From Enorma phocaeensis (GTDB lineage Bacteria; Actinomycetota; Coriobacteriia; Coriobacteriales; Coriobacteriaceae): a stretch of 64,000 bases of DNA. Positions 48,276 through 57,301 of the stretch are shown in pieces. Where the stretch lies: contig NZ_LT891969.1 in the NCBI RefSeq assembly GCF_900186505.1, positions 1 to 64,000 on the forward strand. Direction: 5' to 3'. The notes under the pieces are model-generated. The model had not been told where the DNA came from and did no database searches. It saw nothing but the letters and a program-made list of their open reading frames with translations. How positions within the stretch are numbered: the stretch's first letter is position 1; each line of letters starts with the position of its first letter. The translations under genes were made by a program, and so were the position numbers.

Positions 48276-49676
48276 CTACGCGCGGCTGATGAACGCCTTG
48301 TAACCCTTGTAGGCTTCGAAGACATCGGCTTTGTTCGTGACCTCCCAGAGTGCGTGCATCGAGAGCACCGGCACGCCCGAGTCGATTACGTCCATGCCGT
48401 ATTCGGCGAGGATGTAGGCGATGGTTCCGCCGCCGCCCGCGCCGATGCGCCCCAGCTCGCAGGTCTGGAACGCTACGCCGGCCTCGTCCATGATGTCGCG
48501 GACGAGCGCGAGGTACTCGGCATCCGCATCGTTCGATCCAGCCTTGCCGCGACTGCCCGTGTATTTGTTGAAGCACAGGCCGTGGCCCATGACGGCGGCG
48601 TTCTTCTTCTCGAAGCGGTCGGCGTAAAGCGCGTCGAACCCAGCAGAGACATCAGAGGAGAGCATACGCGAGTTCGCGAGCGCGCGACGCAGCTTGAGCT
48701 GGCCGCCCTCGCCAGCGAGCTCCATGATTTCTGCAACGGCGTTCTCGAAGAAGCGGCTCGTCATGCCTGAAGCGCCCACGGAGCCGATCTCCTCCTTGTC
48801 GACGAGCAGGGTGCACGAGGTTCGCTCGACCTGTTCGACTTCGAGCTGGGCGACGAGCGAGGTGTAGGCGCAGACGCGGTCATCCTGGCCGTAGCCCAAG
48901 ATCATCGAGCGGTCGAGGCCCATCTCGCGCGCGGCACCGGCAGGCACGACCTCGATCTCGGCGGAGAGGAAGTCCTCCTCGTCGATGTCGTACTTGTCTT
49001 TGATCAGATCGAGGAAGAGCTGCTTCACCGGCTCCTTGGGGGCGTCGGCGCCCTCGCCGCCCTCGATATGCATGGGCCTGCCGCCTACGATCACGTCGAG
49101 GTTCTCGTGGTCGACAGCCTCGGCGGCGGGCTTCTTCAGCTGGTCGGAAGCAAGATGGATGAGCAGGTCGCTTATGCAGAACACGGGATCGTCGGCATCC
49201 TCGCCCACGCAGACCTCGACGGTGGCGCCGTCCTTCTTGCACACGACGCCGTGGAGCGCGAGCGGAGTGGCGACCCAATGATAGGCCTTCACGCCGCCGT
49301 AGTAGTGCGTGTCGAGGTAGGCAATATCTCCCGCCTCGTAGAGCGGGTTCTGCTTGAGGTCGAGGCGCGGGGAGTCGACGTGCGCGCCCAGGATGTTCAT
49401 GCCCTCTTCGAGCGGGCGCGTGCCCAGGTTTACGAGCATGAGGGTCTTCAAGTGGCTCACGGCGTAGACCTTGTCACCGGGCTTGAGGGGCTGTCCCGAG
49501 CGGACGGCGTCGGCGAGGTCGATGTAACCCGCTTGCCGTGCGAGCTCGATGGCTCCCGTCACGCATTCGCGCTCGGTCTTGTGGGCGCTGATGAACGAGC
49601 GATAGGAGCCGCAGAGCTCCTCGAGCTTGCTAAGATCTGCGCCGGTATAGGATTTCCATGCGTTGGGACGTTCCAT
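48276..49676 (-). CDS. apeB: M18-family aminopeptidase
   Basis: 466-aa cytosolic zinc aminopeptidase. Metal-binding GAHVDSPRLDLK, the catalytic DKEEIGSVGASG and the C-terminal ILSM-like VPVLSMHALWEVTNKADVF place it in family M18. These enzymes remove N-terminal residues, often acidic or hydrophobic ones, from peptides and form dodecamers. It is placed 20 bases before yaaA on the same strand and may be cotranscribed. Confidence 0.93.
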   Translation of the reverse strand: MERPNAWKSYTGADLSKLEELCGSYRSFISAHKTERECVTGAIELARQAGYIDLADAVRSGQPLKPGDKVYAVSHLKTLMLVNLGTRPLEEGMNILGAHVDSPRLDLKQNPLYEAGDIAYLDTHYYGGVKAYHWVATPLALHGVVCKKDGATVEVCVGEDADDPVFCISDLLIHLASDQLKKPAAEAVDHENLDVIVGGRPMHIEGGEGADAPKEPVKQLFLDLIKDKYDIDEEDFLSAEIEVVPAGAAREMGLDRSMILGYGQDDRVCAYTSLVAQLEVEQVERTSCTLLVDKEEIGSVGASGMTSRFFENAVAEIMELAGEGGQLKLRRALANSRMLSSDVSAGFDALYADRFEKKNAAVMGHGLCFNKYTGSRGKAGSNDADAEYLALVRDIMDEAGVAFQTCELGRIGAGGGGTIAYILAEYGMDVIDSGVPVLSMHALWEVTNKADVFEAYKGYKAFISRA

Positions 49677-49740
49677 AAAGCCTCATTCCCTCGGTGCTCG
49701 GGTCATGTCGTTCGCATGGTAGCATGTGCTCCGCAGCGCG

Positions 49741-50442
49741 TCACGTCTGCGACTTTCCGGCAGCGGTTTCGGTGTCGTGACGAATGGAGGTGGTGTGCCG
49801 GTACCTGCCTTCGATACCGATGATGTCACGAAGCATTCGCAGGTAGAAGCCCATATGCTGAGCTTCGGGTCGCAGGATGCGGTCTTCTTCGTGGAAAAAG
49901 CCCGGTCCGTCGCGGTCGGTGTGCTCGGGGCGTGCGCGGTCGTAGAGGCGTGTTTGACCCACGATATGCCAGTAGCCGTCGACGCATGCGATCCTCATGC
50001 CGATCGAGCCGTCCTTCCAGCGTCCCATCTCGCAAAGGAAAGGGTCGGAAACGTCATAGCGCCGTTTGGTGACCACGTCGGAAAGGGCTGCCACGCCCGT
50101 ACTGGGGTCCTTATCCAGGATTGCAAAACGCGAGAAGAATTGGGTGCGGGCAACTTGCTCGAGCCGCATCACCCGCGTTGGATCACTGCCTTTGGGAGGG
50201 TGTGCGATGAATTCCTCAAGCGGGGTCCTTCTGTCGAAGACGGGGAATTCGAACAACAGCCAGTTGGTGAAGAGCATGTTGAGGTCATCGGGTTCCATGC
50301 GAGGCTCCTCGCCATGGCAGAACGCCGGATCGACGAAGCTCAAGAAGAGATCGTTCGCAGGTCCCAAGAACTCGAATTTGCGGTCGTTCCAATAGCGGCC
50401 AACGACATCGAGATCGCTCGTAACGATTGCATGACGGTCCAT
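49741..50442 (-). CDS. conserved-looking protein of unknown function
   Basis: 233 aa from the ATG at 50442 (MDRHAIVTSDLDVVGRYW), which has GGGAGGG just upstream; the longer frame to 50514 lacks one. It is soluble and acidic with many aromatic residues (FEFLGPANDLFLSFVDPAF, NWLLFEFPVFDRRTPLEEFI). I do not recognise a family or catalytic motif. Good coding character and ribosome site argue that it is real. It is upstream of the aminopeptidase gene on the same strand, 64 bases away. Confidence 0.65.
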   Translation of the reverse strand: MDRHAIVTSDLDVVGRYWNDRKFEFLGPANDLFLSFVDPAFCHGEEPRMEPDDLNMLFTNWLLFEFPVFDRRTPLEEFIAHPPKGSDPTRVMRLEQVARTQFFSRFAILDKDPSTGVAALSDVVTKRRYDVSDPFLCEMGRWKDGSIGMRIACVDGYWHIVGQTRLYDRARPEHTDRDGPGFFHEEDRILRPEAQHMGFYLRMLRDIIGIEGRYRHTTSIRHDTETAAGKSQT

Positions 50443-50704
50443 GTCCCTCCCATCTGCGGTGCTGATGTGAGGGGAGTGTACCGGCGGTGCGCGTGCGGCA
50501 TGCCCGGCGTTCAAACAGGATCGCCCGGTTCTCTAGCCTGAATCCAACAGAAAGCTTACCTGCGGCGTCCCAGAAACGTTCCCGTGCCGGTGAAAAGGCT
50601 CGGCGCACGGCTTCTGGTGAGCAGTGCTGCGCCGGCACCCGTCTGATATTCGCGAAATCTTCATGGGGGAACCGTTGCAGCTTATGGAGAGTTGGTGGGG
50701 AGAG

Positions 50705-51154
50705 CTACGAGCGGATATCGACCTTGGTACCGCATTTGGGGCAGGTCACGCGGATCTTGCCCTTGCCGCGCGGAACGGAGAGAATCTGCCCGCAGGTCTT
50801 GCACTTAAGGTAGCGCGTGGTCTTGCGGTTCTTCCACATGGTGCTTGCCGTGCGCTTGGCACGCTCGAAATTCGCCGATGAGGCCTGGCTGCGGGGGCTG
50901 CCCGTGCGCGACAGGAGGGAGCCGAGTCCCGGAACCTTGGATATGAATGAGCGAAACGCCTCGTTTTCGCGGTGTCGCGCCGCGTGGTTCTTCGAGAGGG
51001 CGCGCACCAGGGCGACGGCGAGCACGGCGATCGCTATCCACGAGAGCGGGCGGACGGAGAACAGGGTACCCAAGATGGCGAGCACCACGCCGGTGGCGCT
51101 CAGCGCAGTGGAAAGGTCGTCGACGCCGTAGCGTCCGTTCATGAAGTCTTGCAT
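50705..51154 (-). CDS. small membrane protein with C-terminal zinc ribbon
   Basis: 149 aa. Two adjacent hydrophobic segments (about 17-33 and 36-54) form a hairpin or a single long membrane region, then comes a basic linker and a zinc-ribbon-like end with Cys118/Cys121 and Cys138/Cys141 (KCKTCGQ and TCPKCGT). The arrangement resembles small envelope proteins of Actinobacteria with no assigned job. An RNA- or protein-binding role for the ribbon is only a guess. Confidence 0.7.
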   Translation of the reverse strand: MQDFMNGRYGVDDLSTALSATGVVLAILGTLFSVRPLSWIAIAVLAVALVRALSKNHAARHRENEAFRSFISKVPGLGSLLSRTGSPRSQASSANFERAKRTASTMWKNRKTTRYLKCKTCGQILSVPRGKGKIRVTCPKCGTKVDIRS

Positions 51155-51365
51155 GTCTGGCTATCCCGTCGTTCAGTAGGCGCCCCGCACCAGTTCTCAG
51201 GCGCGGGGCTGTTGCATCCATCCGGTTGTACCCGGGAAGGATTGCGGCAAACACGTCTAGTGGGCAAATCCCGTGCATACGCACGGAACCGTCTATGGGC
51301 TGCATGCCCGCCTGCTTACCGGGCCGCCAGGTAGGCGGCAGCCTGCTAGGAGGCCTGCCTGCGAA

Positions 51366-51638
51366 TTAGCGGGCGAGCTTGTCGATGACGTGCTCAACCT
51401 CTGCGAGCTTGCTCTCCTTTTCAGCCTCGGTGCCGCTTTCCACGGCGGTGCGCACGCAGTGGTCGATGTGCGCTTTCAGCACGTCGGCATTGATGCGCGC
51501 GAGCATGGACTGCGTTGCCATGAGCTGGGTTGAGACGTCGATGCAGTAGCGATCCTCCTCGACCATGCGCATGATGCCGTCGATTTGGCCGCGTGCGGTC
51601 TTGAGCAGGCGCAGGGTCTTTGCCTTGTCTGCCTGCAT
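51366..51638 (-). CDS. csoR: CsoR-family copper-sensing repressor
   Basis: 90 aa from the ATG at 51638 (MQADKAKTLRLLKTARGQIDGIMRMVEEDRYC). All-helical CsoR fold with the Cu(I) ligand set Cys32, His57, Cys61, matching the C-H-C pattern of copper CsoRs and not the pattern of FrmR or RcnR. It represses the copper operon and leaves DNA when Cu(I) binds. It is the last gene of copA-copZ-csoR, one base after copZ, so it is autoregulated through the operator at 54311-54327. Confidence 0.93.
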   Translation of the reverse strand: MQADKAKTLRLLKTARGQIDGIMRMVEEDRYCIDVSTQLMATQSMLARINADVLKAHIDHCVRTAVESGTEAEKESKLAEVEHVIDKLAR

Positions 51639-51639
51639 C

Positions 51640-51855
51640 CTAAGCCGCCTCGATGGAGACCGCCTTGAAGCCGGCGACCTCGACAGCGGCGGAGAGGGAG
51701 GCGGGGTCGATCTCGTTTGCAGCCTCGACCTCGACAACGTTTACCTCGTGATCGGCATCGGCGTCGGTCACGCCAGCGACCTTCATCAGCTCGGTCTCGA
51801 CGGCGGCGTCGCAATGGCCGCAATGGAGCCCCTCGGTGTGGATGATGTACTTCAT
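51640..51855 (-). CDS. copZ: copper chaperone, heavy-metal-associated domain (CopZ-like)
   Basis: 71-aa single HMA domain. Start MKYIIHTEGLHCGHCDAAVETELM: the two cysteines of the HCGHC motif bind Cu(I), with His replacing the usual Thr of GMTCxxC. It hands copper to CopA encoded just upstream. Between the copA stop and this ATG are 36 bases with a clear AAAGGACCG ribosome site. Confidence 0.9.
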   Translation of the reverse strand: MKYIIHTEGLHCGHCDAAVETELMKVAGVTDADADHEVNVVEVEAANEIDPASLSAAVEVAGFKAVSIEAA

Positions 51856-51891
51856 GATCGGTCCTTTCGTATGCAGGTTTTTTCTAGCCTA

Positions 51892-54243
51892 TCACGCCGC
51901 GGCGATGCGGTCGGTGACCTTGGGACGGAACCCACGCAAGCGCAGGGCGTTCGTGACAACGCAGATGCTCGACAGGCTCATGGCCGCCGCGCCGAACATG
52001 GGCGAGAGCTGCCAGCCCAGAAGCGGGTAGAACACGCCGGCTGCGAGCGGGATGCCGCAGGCGTTGTAGAAGAGCGCCCAGAACAGGTCCTCCTTGATGT
52101 TTCGTATCACGCCGCGCGAAAGCTCGATGGCGCGCGCAACATCCAGAAGATCGCTTCTCATGAGCACCACGTCGGCTCCCTCTTTCGCTATGTCGGCACC
52201 GGCGCCGATGGCAAGGCCCACGTCGGCACGGGCGAGGGCGGGGGAGTCGTTGATGCCGTCGCCCACCATGGCGACGCGCCTGCCGCCCTCTTGCAGCTCG
52301 CGTACGTGGCGCTCCTTGTCCTGGGGCATGACGTCTGCGACGACGTTTTCGCTCTCGAGCCCCACGTCGGCGGCGATTGCCTTAGCTGTGAGACGGTTGT
52401 CGCCGGTGAGCATGATGGTCTTCACGCCCAGCTCGGACAAGGCCCGTATGGCAGCGGCGCTCGTTGGCTTTACCTCGTCGGCAACGGCGATGGTGCCGGC
52501 AAGCTCGCCGTTGCGCGCAAAGAAGAGCGGCGTCTTTCCTTCGCGAGCGAATCGCTCGAGTTCCGCGGCGGGTACCTTGATGCCGAGCTCGGCCATGAGG
52601 GCGACGTTGCCGGCGGCGATGGGGCTTTGCCCTTCGCGCGCGGTCACGCCGCGGCCCGGTATCGCCCGGAAGTCCTCGACCGTGCGCGCGACGATGCCTA
52701 TCTCGTCCGCATGCGCCATGATGGCCTCGGCAAGCGGGTGCTCGCTCCTCTTCTCCAGCGCTGCAGCGAGTTTCATCAGCGCCTTTGCACTCATGACGGG
52801 TGTGCCGTCCGCGCGCATCGCGGGGATCACGTCGGTTACCGTAGGTGCGCCCTTCGTGACGGTGCCCGTTTTATCGAGGACCACGGTATCGACGTCGTGC
52901 AGGGTCTCGAGCGCCTCCGCGCTCTTGAAGAGCACGCCCATTTCGGCACCCTTGCCGGTACCAACCATGATGGCGACGGGCGTGGCGAGGCCGAGTGCGC
53001 ACGGGCAGCTGATCACCACGACCGCGACGGCGGCGGTGAGCGCCTCGTTCACCGACCCGCCTGCGACGAGCCATGCGACGAATGTGAGGGCTGCGATACC
53101 GAGTACGGCGGGCACGAATACGCCTGCTACCTTGTCGGCGAGGCGCGCGATCGGCGCCTTGGTGGCGTTGGCATCCTCGACAAGCTTGATGATCTTGGCG
53201 AGCGCGGTGTCTTGCCCCACGCGTGTCGCGCGGAAGGTGAACGATCCCGTGCGGTTGATGGTTGCCGCGTTCACGGTGGCTCCCGGTGCCTTCTCCACGG
53301 GGATCGATTCGCCGGTGAGCGCGCTCTCATCCACGGCGGAGGTCCCTTCGAGCACAATACCGTCGACGGGGATCGACTCGCCCGGGCGCACGACGACGGT
53401 GTCGCCGAGCTGGATCGCCTCAACGGGCAGCGTTTCTTCCGTACCGTCGGCAGCGAGTCGCGTGGCGGTCTTGGGTGCGAGGTCGATGAGCTTCTCGATG
53501 GCGCCGCCGGTCTTGGATTTGCTGCGGGTCTCAAGGTACTTGCCCACGGTGACGAGCGTGAGGATGGTTCCAGCGCTTTCGAAGTAGAGGTTGTCCATGG
53601 CGATCATATGCGCGCCGTGCGTGTCGCCGCCGGCAAGCGAGGCCGCCATAAGGAACATTGCGTACACCGACCAGCCGACGCTTGCCGCAGCGCCGATGGC
53701 GATGAGCGCGTCCATGGTGGGCGCGCCGTGCGCCATCGACTTGAAGCCGTTGATGAAATAGGCGCGGTTCACGTAGATGATGGGCAGGACGAGCATGAGC
53801 TCGGTGAGGGCGAGCGTCATGGAGTAGCTGGGGTCGCTGAAGATCGCGGGCACCGGCCATCCGAGCATATGGCCCATGCCGATGTAGAACAACGGCGTCC
53901 AGAAGACAAACGACGTGATGAGGCGCGTGCGCATGGAGCGTGCGGCGACCTCGAGCTTTCTGGTCGGTGACTCCAGACGCGCGGCGATGGTCGGTCCGGC
54001 AGCGCCGCCGGATGCGCTCGCTCCCGCTTGCGCAACGGGTGCGGCGGAGTAGCCGGCGCGGTCCACGGCATCGCAGATATCCTGATCGGTGAGGGCGTCC
54101 TCGTCGAAATCCACGGTCATGGAGCCCGAGAGCAGGTTCACCGCAACCTCCTGCACGCCTTCCAGCTTGCAGACCGCCTTCTCCACATGGGCTTGGCACG
54201 CGGCGCAGGTCATGCCTCCCACATCAAATGTTTCATGTGCCAT
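51892..54243 (-). CDS. copA: Cu(I)-exporting P1B-type ATPase
   Basis: 783 aa from the ATG at 54243 (MAHETFDVGGMTCAACQAH). One N-terminal metal-binding domain (GMTCAAC), a basic linker, eight predicted membrane helices, the transport-site motif SCPCALGLATPVA, the phosphorylation motif DKTGTVTKG, the SEHPLAEAI nucleotide-domain motif and MVGDGINDSPALA. It pumps Cu(I) out of the cell using ATP. It is first in an operon with copZ and csoR. Confidence 0.96.
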   Translation of the reverse strand: MAHETFDVGGMTCAACQAHVEKAVCKLEGVQEVAVNLLSGSMTVDFDEDALTDQDICDAVDRAGYSAAPVAQAGASASGGAAGPTIAARLESPTRKLEVAARSMRTRLITSFVFWTPLFYIGMGHMLGWPVPAIFSDPSYSMTLALTELMLVLPIIYVNRAYFINGFKSMAHGAPTMDALIAIGAAASVGWSVYAMFLMAASLAGGDTHGAHMIAMDNLYFESAGTILTLVTVGKYLETRSKSKTGGAIEKLIDLAPKTATRLAADGTEETLPVEAIQLGDTVVVRPGESIPVDGIVLEGTSAVDESALTGESIPVEKAPGATVNAATINRTGSFTFRATRVGQDTALAKIIKLVEDANATKAPIARLADKVAGVFVPAVLGIAALTFVAWLVAGGSVNEALTAAVAVVVISCPCALGLATPVAIMVGTGKGAEMGVLFKSAEALETLHDVDTVVLDKTGTVTKGAPTVTDVIPAMRADGTPVMSAKALMKLAAALEKRSEHPLAEAIMAHADEIGIVARTVEDFRAIPGRGVTAREGQSPIAAGNVALMAELGIKVPAAELERFAREGKTPLFFARNGELAGTIAVADEVKPTSAAAIRALSELGVKTIMLTGDNRLTAKAIAADVGLESENVVADVMPQDKERHVRELQEGGRRVAMVGDGINDSPALARADVGLAIGAGADIAKEGADVVLMRSDLLDVARAIELSRGVIRNIKEDLFWALFYNACGIPLAAGVFYPLLGWQLSPMFGAAAMSLSSICVVTNALRLRGFRPKVTDRIAAA

Positions 54244-54633
54244 GACGGCTTCCTTTCCGGTTCGCATCGCCCGGACGCCTCCGGGTGAAGGCGCGGTTCT
54301 GCAACATCATATACCCCCACTGGGTATAGGTATTCGACATTCACGCATTTTTTTCGTTCCCATACGCTTGGCTCTTGGGCGATTGCCCGTCGAGTACCAT
54401 GAGCCTTGCTGCGCATGTGCGGAAACGTGCGGCAATTCGTGGGGTTTGCGTGCTTGCCAGCTCGAGACGAGCGCGGCGCGGGCACATCACCCTATACTGC
54501 ACAGGGCGCTTTCTGCTGGAGAGCACCCTGCGTGCGGTTACCGTGCGCGACAACGTCTGATTTCGCGCCGGTGTGACCAGGTCGGATCCGCCGGCGCTCG
54601 TTTTCCCATGGGTTGGGAATGGAATGGATGCAT
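54244..54633. other. divergent intergenic region between copA and the DEAD-box helicase gene
   Basis: 390 bases. The left part holds the copA promoter and CsoR operator (54306-54327). The right part should hold the helicase promoter; TATACT around 54493 is a possible -10 box. No coding region or RNA gene is convincing in the rest; short overlapping frames on both strands lack ribosome sites. Confidence 0.6.
54306..54327 (-). promoter_or_regulatory. copA promoter -10 with overlapping CsoR operator
   Basis: ATACCC-CCACT-GGGTAT (54311-54327) is a perfect 6-bp inverted repeat with the G/C-tract style of CsoR boxes. On the minus strand TATGAT (54311-54306) follows it as a -10 box, so the operator fills the -10/-35 spacer, a position suited to repression. 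Confidence 0.8.
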
Positions 54634-56193
54634 ATGCCTAACGATTTCGACGGCAGTCCCGTCCGCTTCGAGGACCTGGGCCTGTCCGATACGGTTCTCG
54701 ATTCCGTGCGCGACATGGGCTACGAGGAGCCCACGCCCGTCCAGGCGGCGGCGATTCCCGAGGTGCTTGCTGGACGCGACTTGCTCGCTGCGGCGCAAAC
54801 CGGAACGGGCAAGACCGCTGCCTTTCTGCTGCCCGCACTCGATCAGCTCGGGCATGTTGCCGCGGAACGCAAGCGCGGACGCGGTCGTGGCCCGCTCATG
54901 CTCGTCATCACGCCCACGCGAGAGCTTGCGCAGCAGATCGATGAGGTGTGTACCACGATCGCGCGTCGCACTCACCATAGCGCCGTTACGGTGGTTGGAG
55001 GCGTCGGCTACAACCCGCAACGCAGCGCCCTCAAGCGGGGCTGCGATGTTCTGGTTGCCACGCCCGGCCGCCTTATCGACCTTATCGACCAGGGCTCCTG
55101 CAACCTAAGCGAGGTGCGCACGCTCGTGCTCGACGAGGCGGATCGCATGCTCGACATGGGCTTCCTCCCCTCGGTGCGCAAGATCGTGGCGTGCACGCCG
55201 GCGGAGCGGCAGACGCTGTTGTTCTCCGCTACCCTCGACGACCGGGCGCTCAAGGGCATTACCGATCTCGTGCGCAACCCTGTTCGCGTTGAGATCGCGC
55301 CCCCTGCCTCCACGGCCGACACGGTCGACCAATACGTGCTGCCCGTTTCGCTTGAGGCGAAAAACGGCCTCCTCGCGCAAGTCCTGAAGCGCGAGGGTAC
55401 CGAACGGGCGATCGTGTTCGTGCGGACCAAGCGCCGCGCTGACACTTGCTGCAAGCGCCTCGCCCGCCGCGAGATCTCCGCTCTTGCCATCCATGGCGAC
55501 CGCAGCCAGGCACAGCGCGAGCGCGCGCTCAAGGCGTTTCGCGATGGCAAGGTCGATGTGCTCGTGGCGACCGATGTCCTGGCCCGTGGCATCGACATCA
55601 CCGACGTCCGCTATGTGGTCAATTTCGACGTTCCGAGCGAACCGACCGACTACATCCATCGCATCGGCCGCACCGGGCGCGCCGGCGAGGCGGGCTGGTC
55701 GGTCACCTTCGTCACGGAGCAGGATGTAAGCGAGTTCTACGCAATCGAAGGCCTCATGGGCAAGACCGCTCAGCTCTACGATTCGGAGGGGCTCGACTTG
55801 GGTGAGAACCCTCCGATGGTCGACCCCGAGCGCGAACCGGGCGCAGGGCGCAAGAAGAAGACGAAGCGCGGTAAGTCCACCTCGCGCAAGAAGCGCTCGG
55901 CCGCCAAGCCCGCAGACGGTGGTTCGGCGCCCCGTCCCGCTCGCCCCAAGCGCGCCGGAAAAGCGCGTGTGCGCGTAGGCGACGATGCTCGTGGAGAGCG
56001 GAACTCCGGCGCCTCGCAGGCGGGGGAGCATCGGACGAGCGCCCGTTCGCGGCGTAAGCGCTCAACAGCCCGGATGGGCGCTCAGGGTCAGGCGGCATCG
56101 CCTACGCAAGGTCACCCTGCCCGCAATACGGATCGCATCGAGCGTTCCCGTACGCGCCGTCGCCCGGGCGATCGCGGGGGAATTCGCGCATAG
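54634..56193 (+). CDS. DEAD-box ATP-dependent RNA helicase
   Basis: About 519 aa from the ATG at 54634 (MPNDFDGSPVRFEDLGLSD); in-frame ATGs at 54628 and 54619 and a TTG at 54613 are alternatives. Q motif region, motif I AAQTGTGKTAA, Ia PTRELAQQ, II DEADRMLDMGF, III FSAT, IV IVFVRTKRRAD, V ATDVLARGID and VI HRIGRTGRAG are all visible. A tail of about 125 residues rich in Arg, Lys and Ser follows the core and probably binds RNA. It resembles RhlE-type helicases that act in ribosome assembly or RNA decay, but the precise substrate is not given by sequence. Confidence 0.94.
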   Translation: MPNDFDGSPVRFEDLGLSDTVLDSVRDMGYEEPTPVQAAAIPEVLAGRDLLAAAQTGTGKTAAFLLPALDQLGHVAAERKRGRGRGPLMLVITPTRELAQQIDEVCTTIARRTHHSAVTVVGGVGYNPQRSALKRGCDVLVATPGRLIDLIDQGSCNLSEVRTLVLDEADRMLDMGFLPSVRKIVACTPAERQTLLFSATLDDRALKGITDLVRNPVRVEIAPPASTADTVDQYVLPVSLEAKNGLLAQVLKREGTERAIVFVRTKRRADTCCKRLARREISALAIHGDRSQAQRERALKAFRDGKVDVLVATDVLARGIDITDVRYVVNFDVPSEPTDYIHRIGRTGRAGEAGWSVTFVTEQDVSEFYAIEGLMGKTAQLYDSEGLDLGENPPMVDPEREPGAGRKKKTKRGKSTSRKKRSAAKPADGGSAPRPARPKRAGKARVRVGDDARGERNSGASQAGEHRTSARSRRKRSTARMGAQGQAASPTQGHPARNTDRIERSRTRRRPGDRGGIRA

Positions 56194-56222
56194 TGCGCGT
56201 CTGCAATTATAGGGAAGCAAGC

Positions 56223-56261
56223 AAGCGCCTGCTACGACCTCGGTGGTCGTGGCAGGCGCTT
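56223..56261. terminator. bidirectional hairpin between convergent genes
   Basis: AAGCGCCTGC (56223-56232) pairs with GCAGGCGCTT (56252-56261) and ACGACC with GGTCGT inside, loop TCGGT. The 16-bp stem with one mismatch lies between the helicase and amidotransferase stops and could end both transcripts, although a long T tract is lacking. Confidence 0.7.
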
Positions 56262-56310
56262 CACGTAGGCGACAGACCCGCTGTATGCGACGGCGTCGTG
56301 GCGTGCGAGC

Positions 56311-57078
56311 CTAGGCGCGCCATTCCCGTGCAGCCGAGACGAACGAGCGGAAGATGAGGGACATGGGCTCGGTCGACGCGTGGTACTCGGGATGCCACTG
56401 CACGGCGAGCATGTAGGGGTAGGAGGGGTTCTCGATAGCCTCGATAACCCCGTCCGACGCGCAGGCGGTGCACACAAAGCCGCGGGCAACGTCGCGCGCC
56501 GCCTGATGATGGAGCGAGTTCACCATGAGCTCCGTCGCCTGCACCGTGCGAGCGAGGAGGGAGTCCTCCTCGATGGTAATCCCATGCGAGATGCGGCCGT
56601 CCATATAGGCGTCGTGCGTGATGGCGAGCGTGCCGGGTTCGGGCGCGTGCTGAGCGGGAAGGTCGTGGTAGAGCGTGCCGCCGTGTGCGACGTTGATGAT
56701 CTGGAGGCCGCGGCAGATGCCCAAGATGGGCATGTTCCGGCGCTCCGCCTCGGCGAGCAGATGCAGTTCGATGTCATCGCGTGCGGGCGTGGTCTCGTGC
56801 ACTGCTCGCTCGCCTTGCTCGATAGCTTTATCGTCAAGGGCGAGCGCGGCGCGGTAGCAGGCGGGATCGATGTCGGCACCGCCCGTGAGCATGAGGCCGC
56901 TTACCCGGTCGAGCAAATCATCGTAGATGGAGAGGTCGCCGCAGAGCGGGGCGACTACAGGCAAGCCGCCTGCCATGACAAGGGCGTCCGCGTAGTTCTC
57001 CGATAGGCGTAGCGCAGGCTCGCCAAGGTACTCGGTGGCGGAGCTTGATACGAGGATGAGCGGACGCTGGTTGGACAT
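56311..57078 (-). CDS. class I glutamine amidotransferase, peptidase C26 (gamma-glutamyl hydrolase type)
   Basis: 255 aa from the ATG at 57078 (MSNQRPLILVSSSATEYLGEP), preceded by AAAGGGGCA. The nucleophile is in LGICRGLQIINVAHGG, the catalytic His and Glu in AVQWHPEY. LMLTGGADIDPACY matches the PuuD and gamma-Glu-GABA hydrolase family. Such enzymes cut gamma-glutamyl bonds in gamma-Glu-amine conjugates or polyglutamates. No putrescine-pathway genes are adjacent, so the substrate is open. Confidence 0.87.
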   Translation of the reverse strand: MSNQRPLILVSSSATEYLGEPALRLSENYADALVMAGGLPVVAPLCGDLSIYDDLLDRVSGLMLTGGADIDPACYRAALALDDKAIEQGERAVHETTPARDDIELHLLAEAERRNMPILGICRGLQIINVAHGGTLYHDLPAQHAPEPGTLAITHDAYMDGRISHGITIEEDSLLARTVQATELMVNSLHHQAARDVARGFVCTACASDGVIEAIENPSYPYMLAVQWHPEYHASTEPMSLIFRSFVSAAREWRA

Positions 57079-57239
57079 GGTGCCCCTTTCAGGGACGGGC
57101 CGTCGGGTCTTGTTGCGACGCGGCGGGCGAATGGATGGTGCTTGATGCGGCCGCTCTTGCAAGCAGTCGCGCCCACATTCTACACGGAGCGTGAACAATC
57201 TTCGATGCGCTGTTGTCAGAAGGAGGCAAAGACGCTATT

Positions 57240-57290
57240 CTATCCACAGGGGTAATACTAAGTAATACTTTGTAATACCAACATACTAGA
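57240..57290. repeat. GTAATAC iterons at 10-base spacing with an adjacent DnaA-box-like site
   Basis: GTAATAC occurs at 57252, 57262 and 57272, with a weaker CATACT at 57282, so four units on one helical face. CTATCCACA at 57240-57248 differs from the consensus DnaA box TTATCCACA at one base. The location is the divergent region between the amidotransferase and RelB-like genes. Confidence 0.6.
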
Positions 57291-57301
57291 AACGAACCAC
57301 G

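Noticed and set aside
57240..57290. CRISPR-like short repeats
   Set aside because: Units are 7 bases at 10-base spacing, far from CRISPR repeat-spacer geometry, and no cas genes occur in the window.
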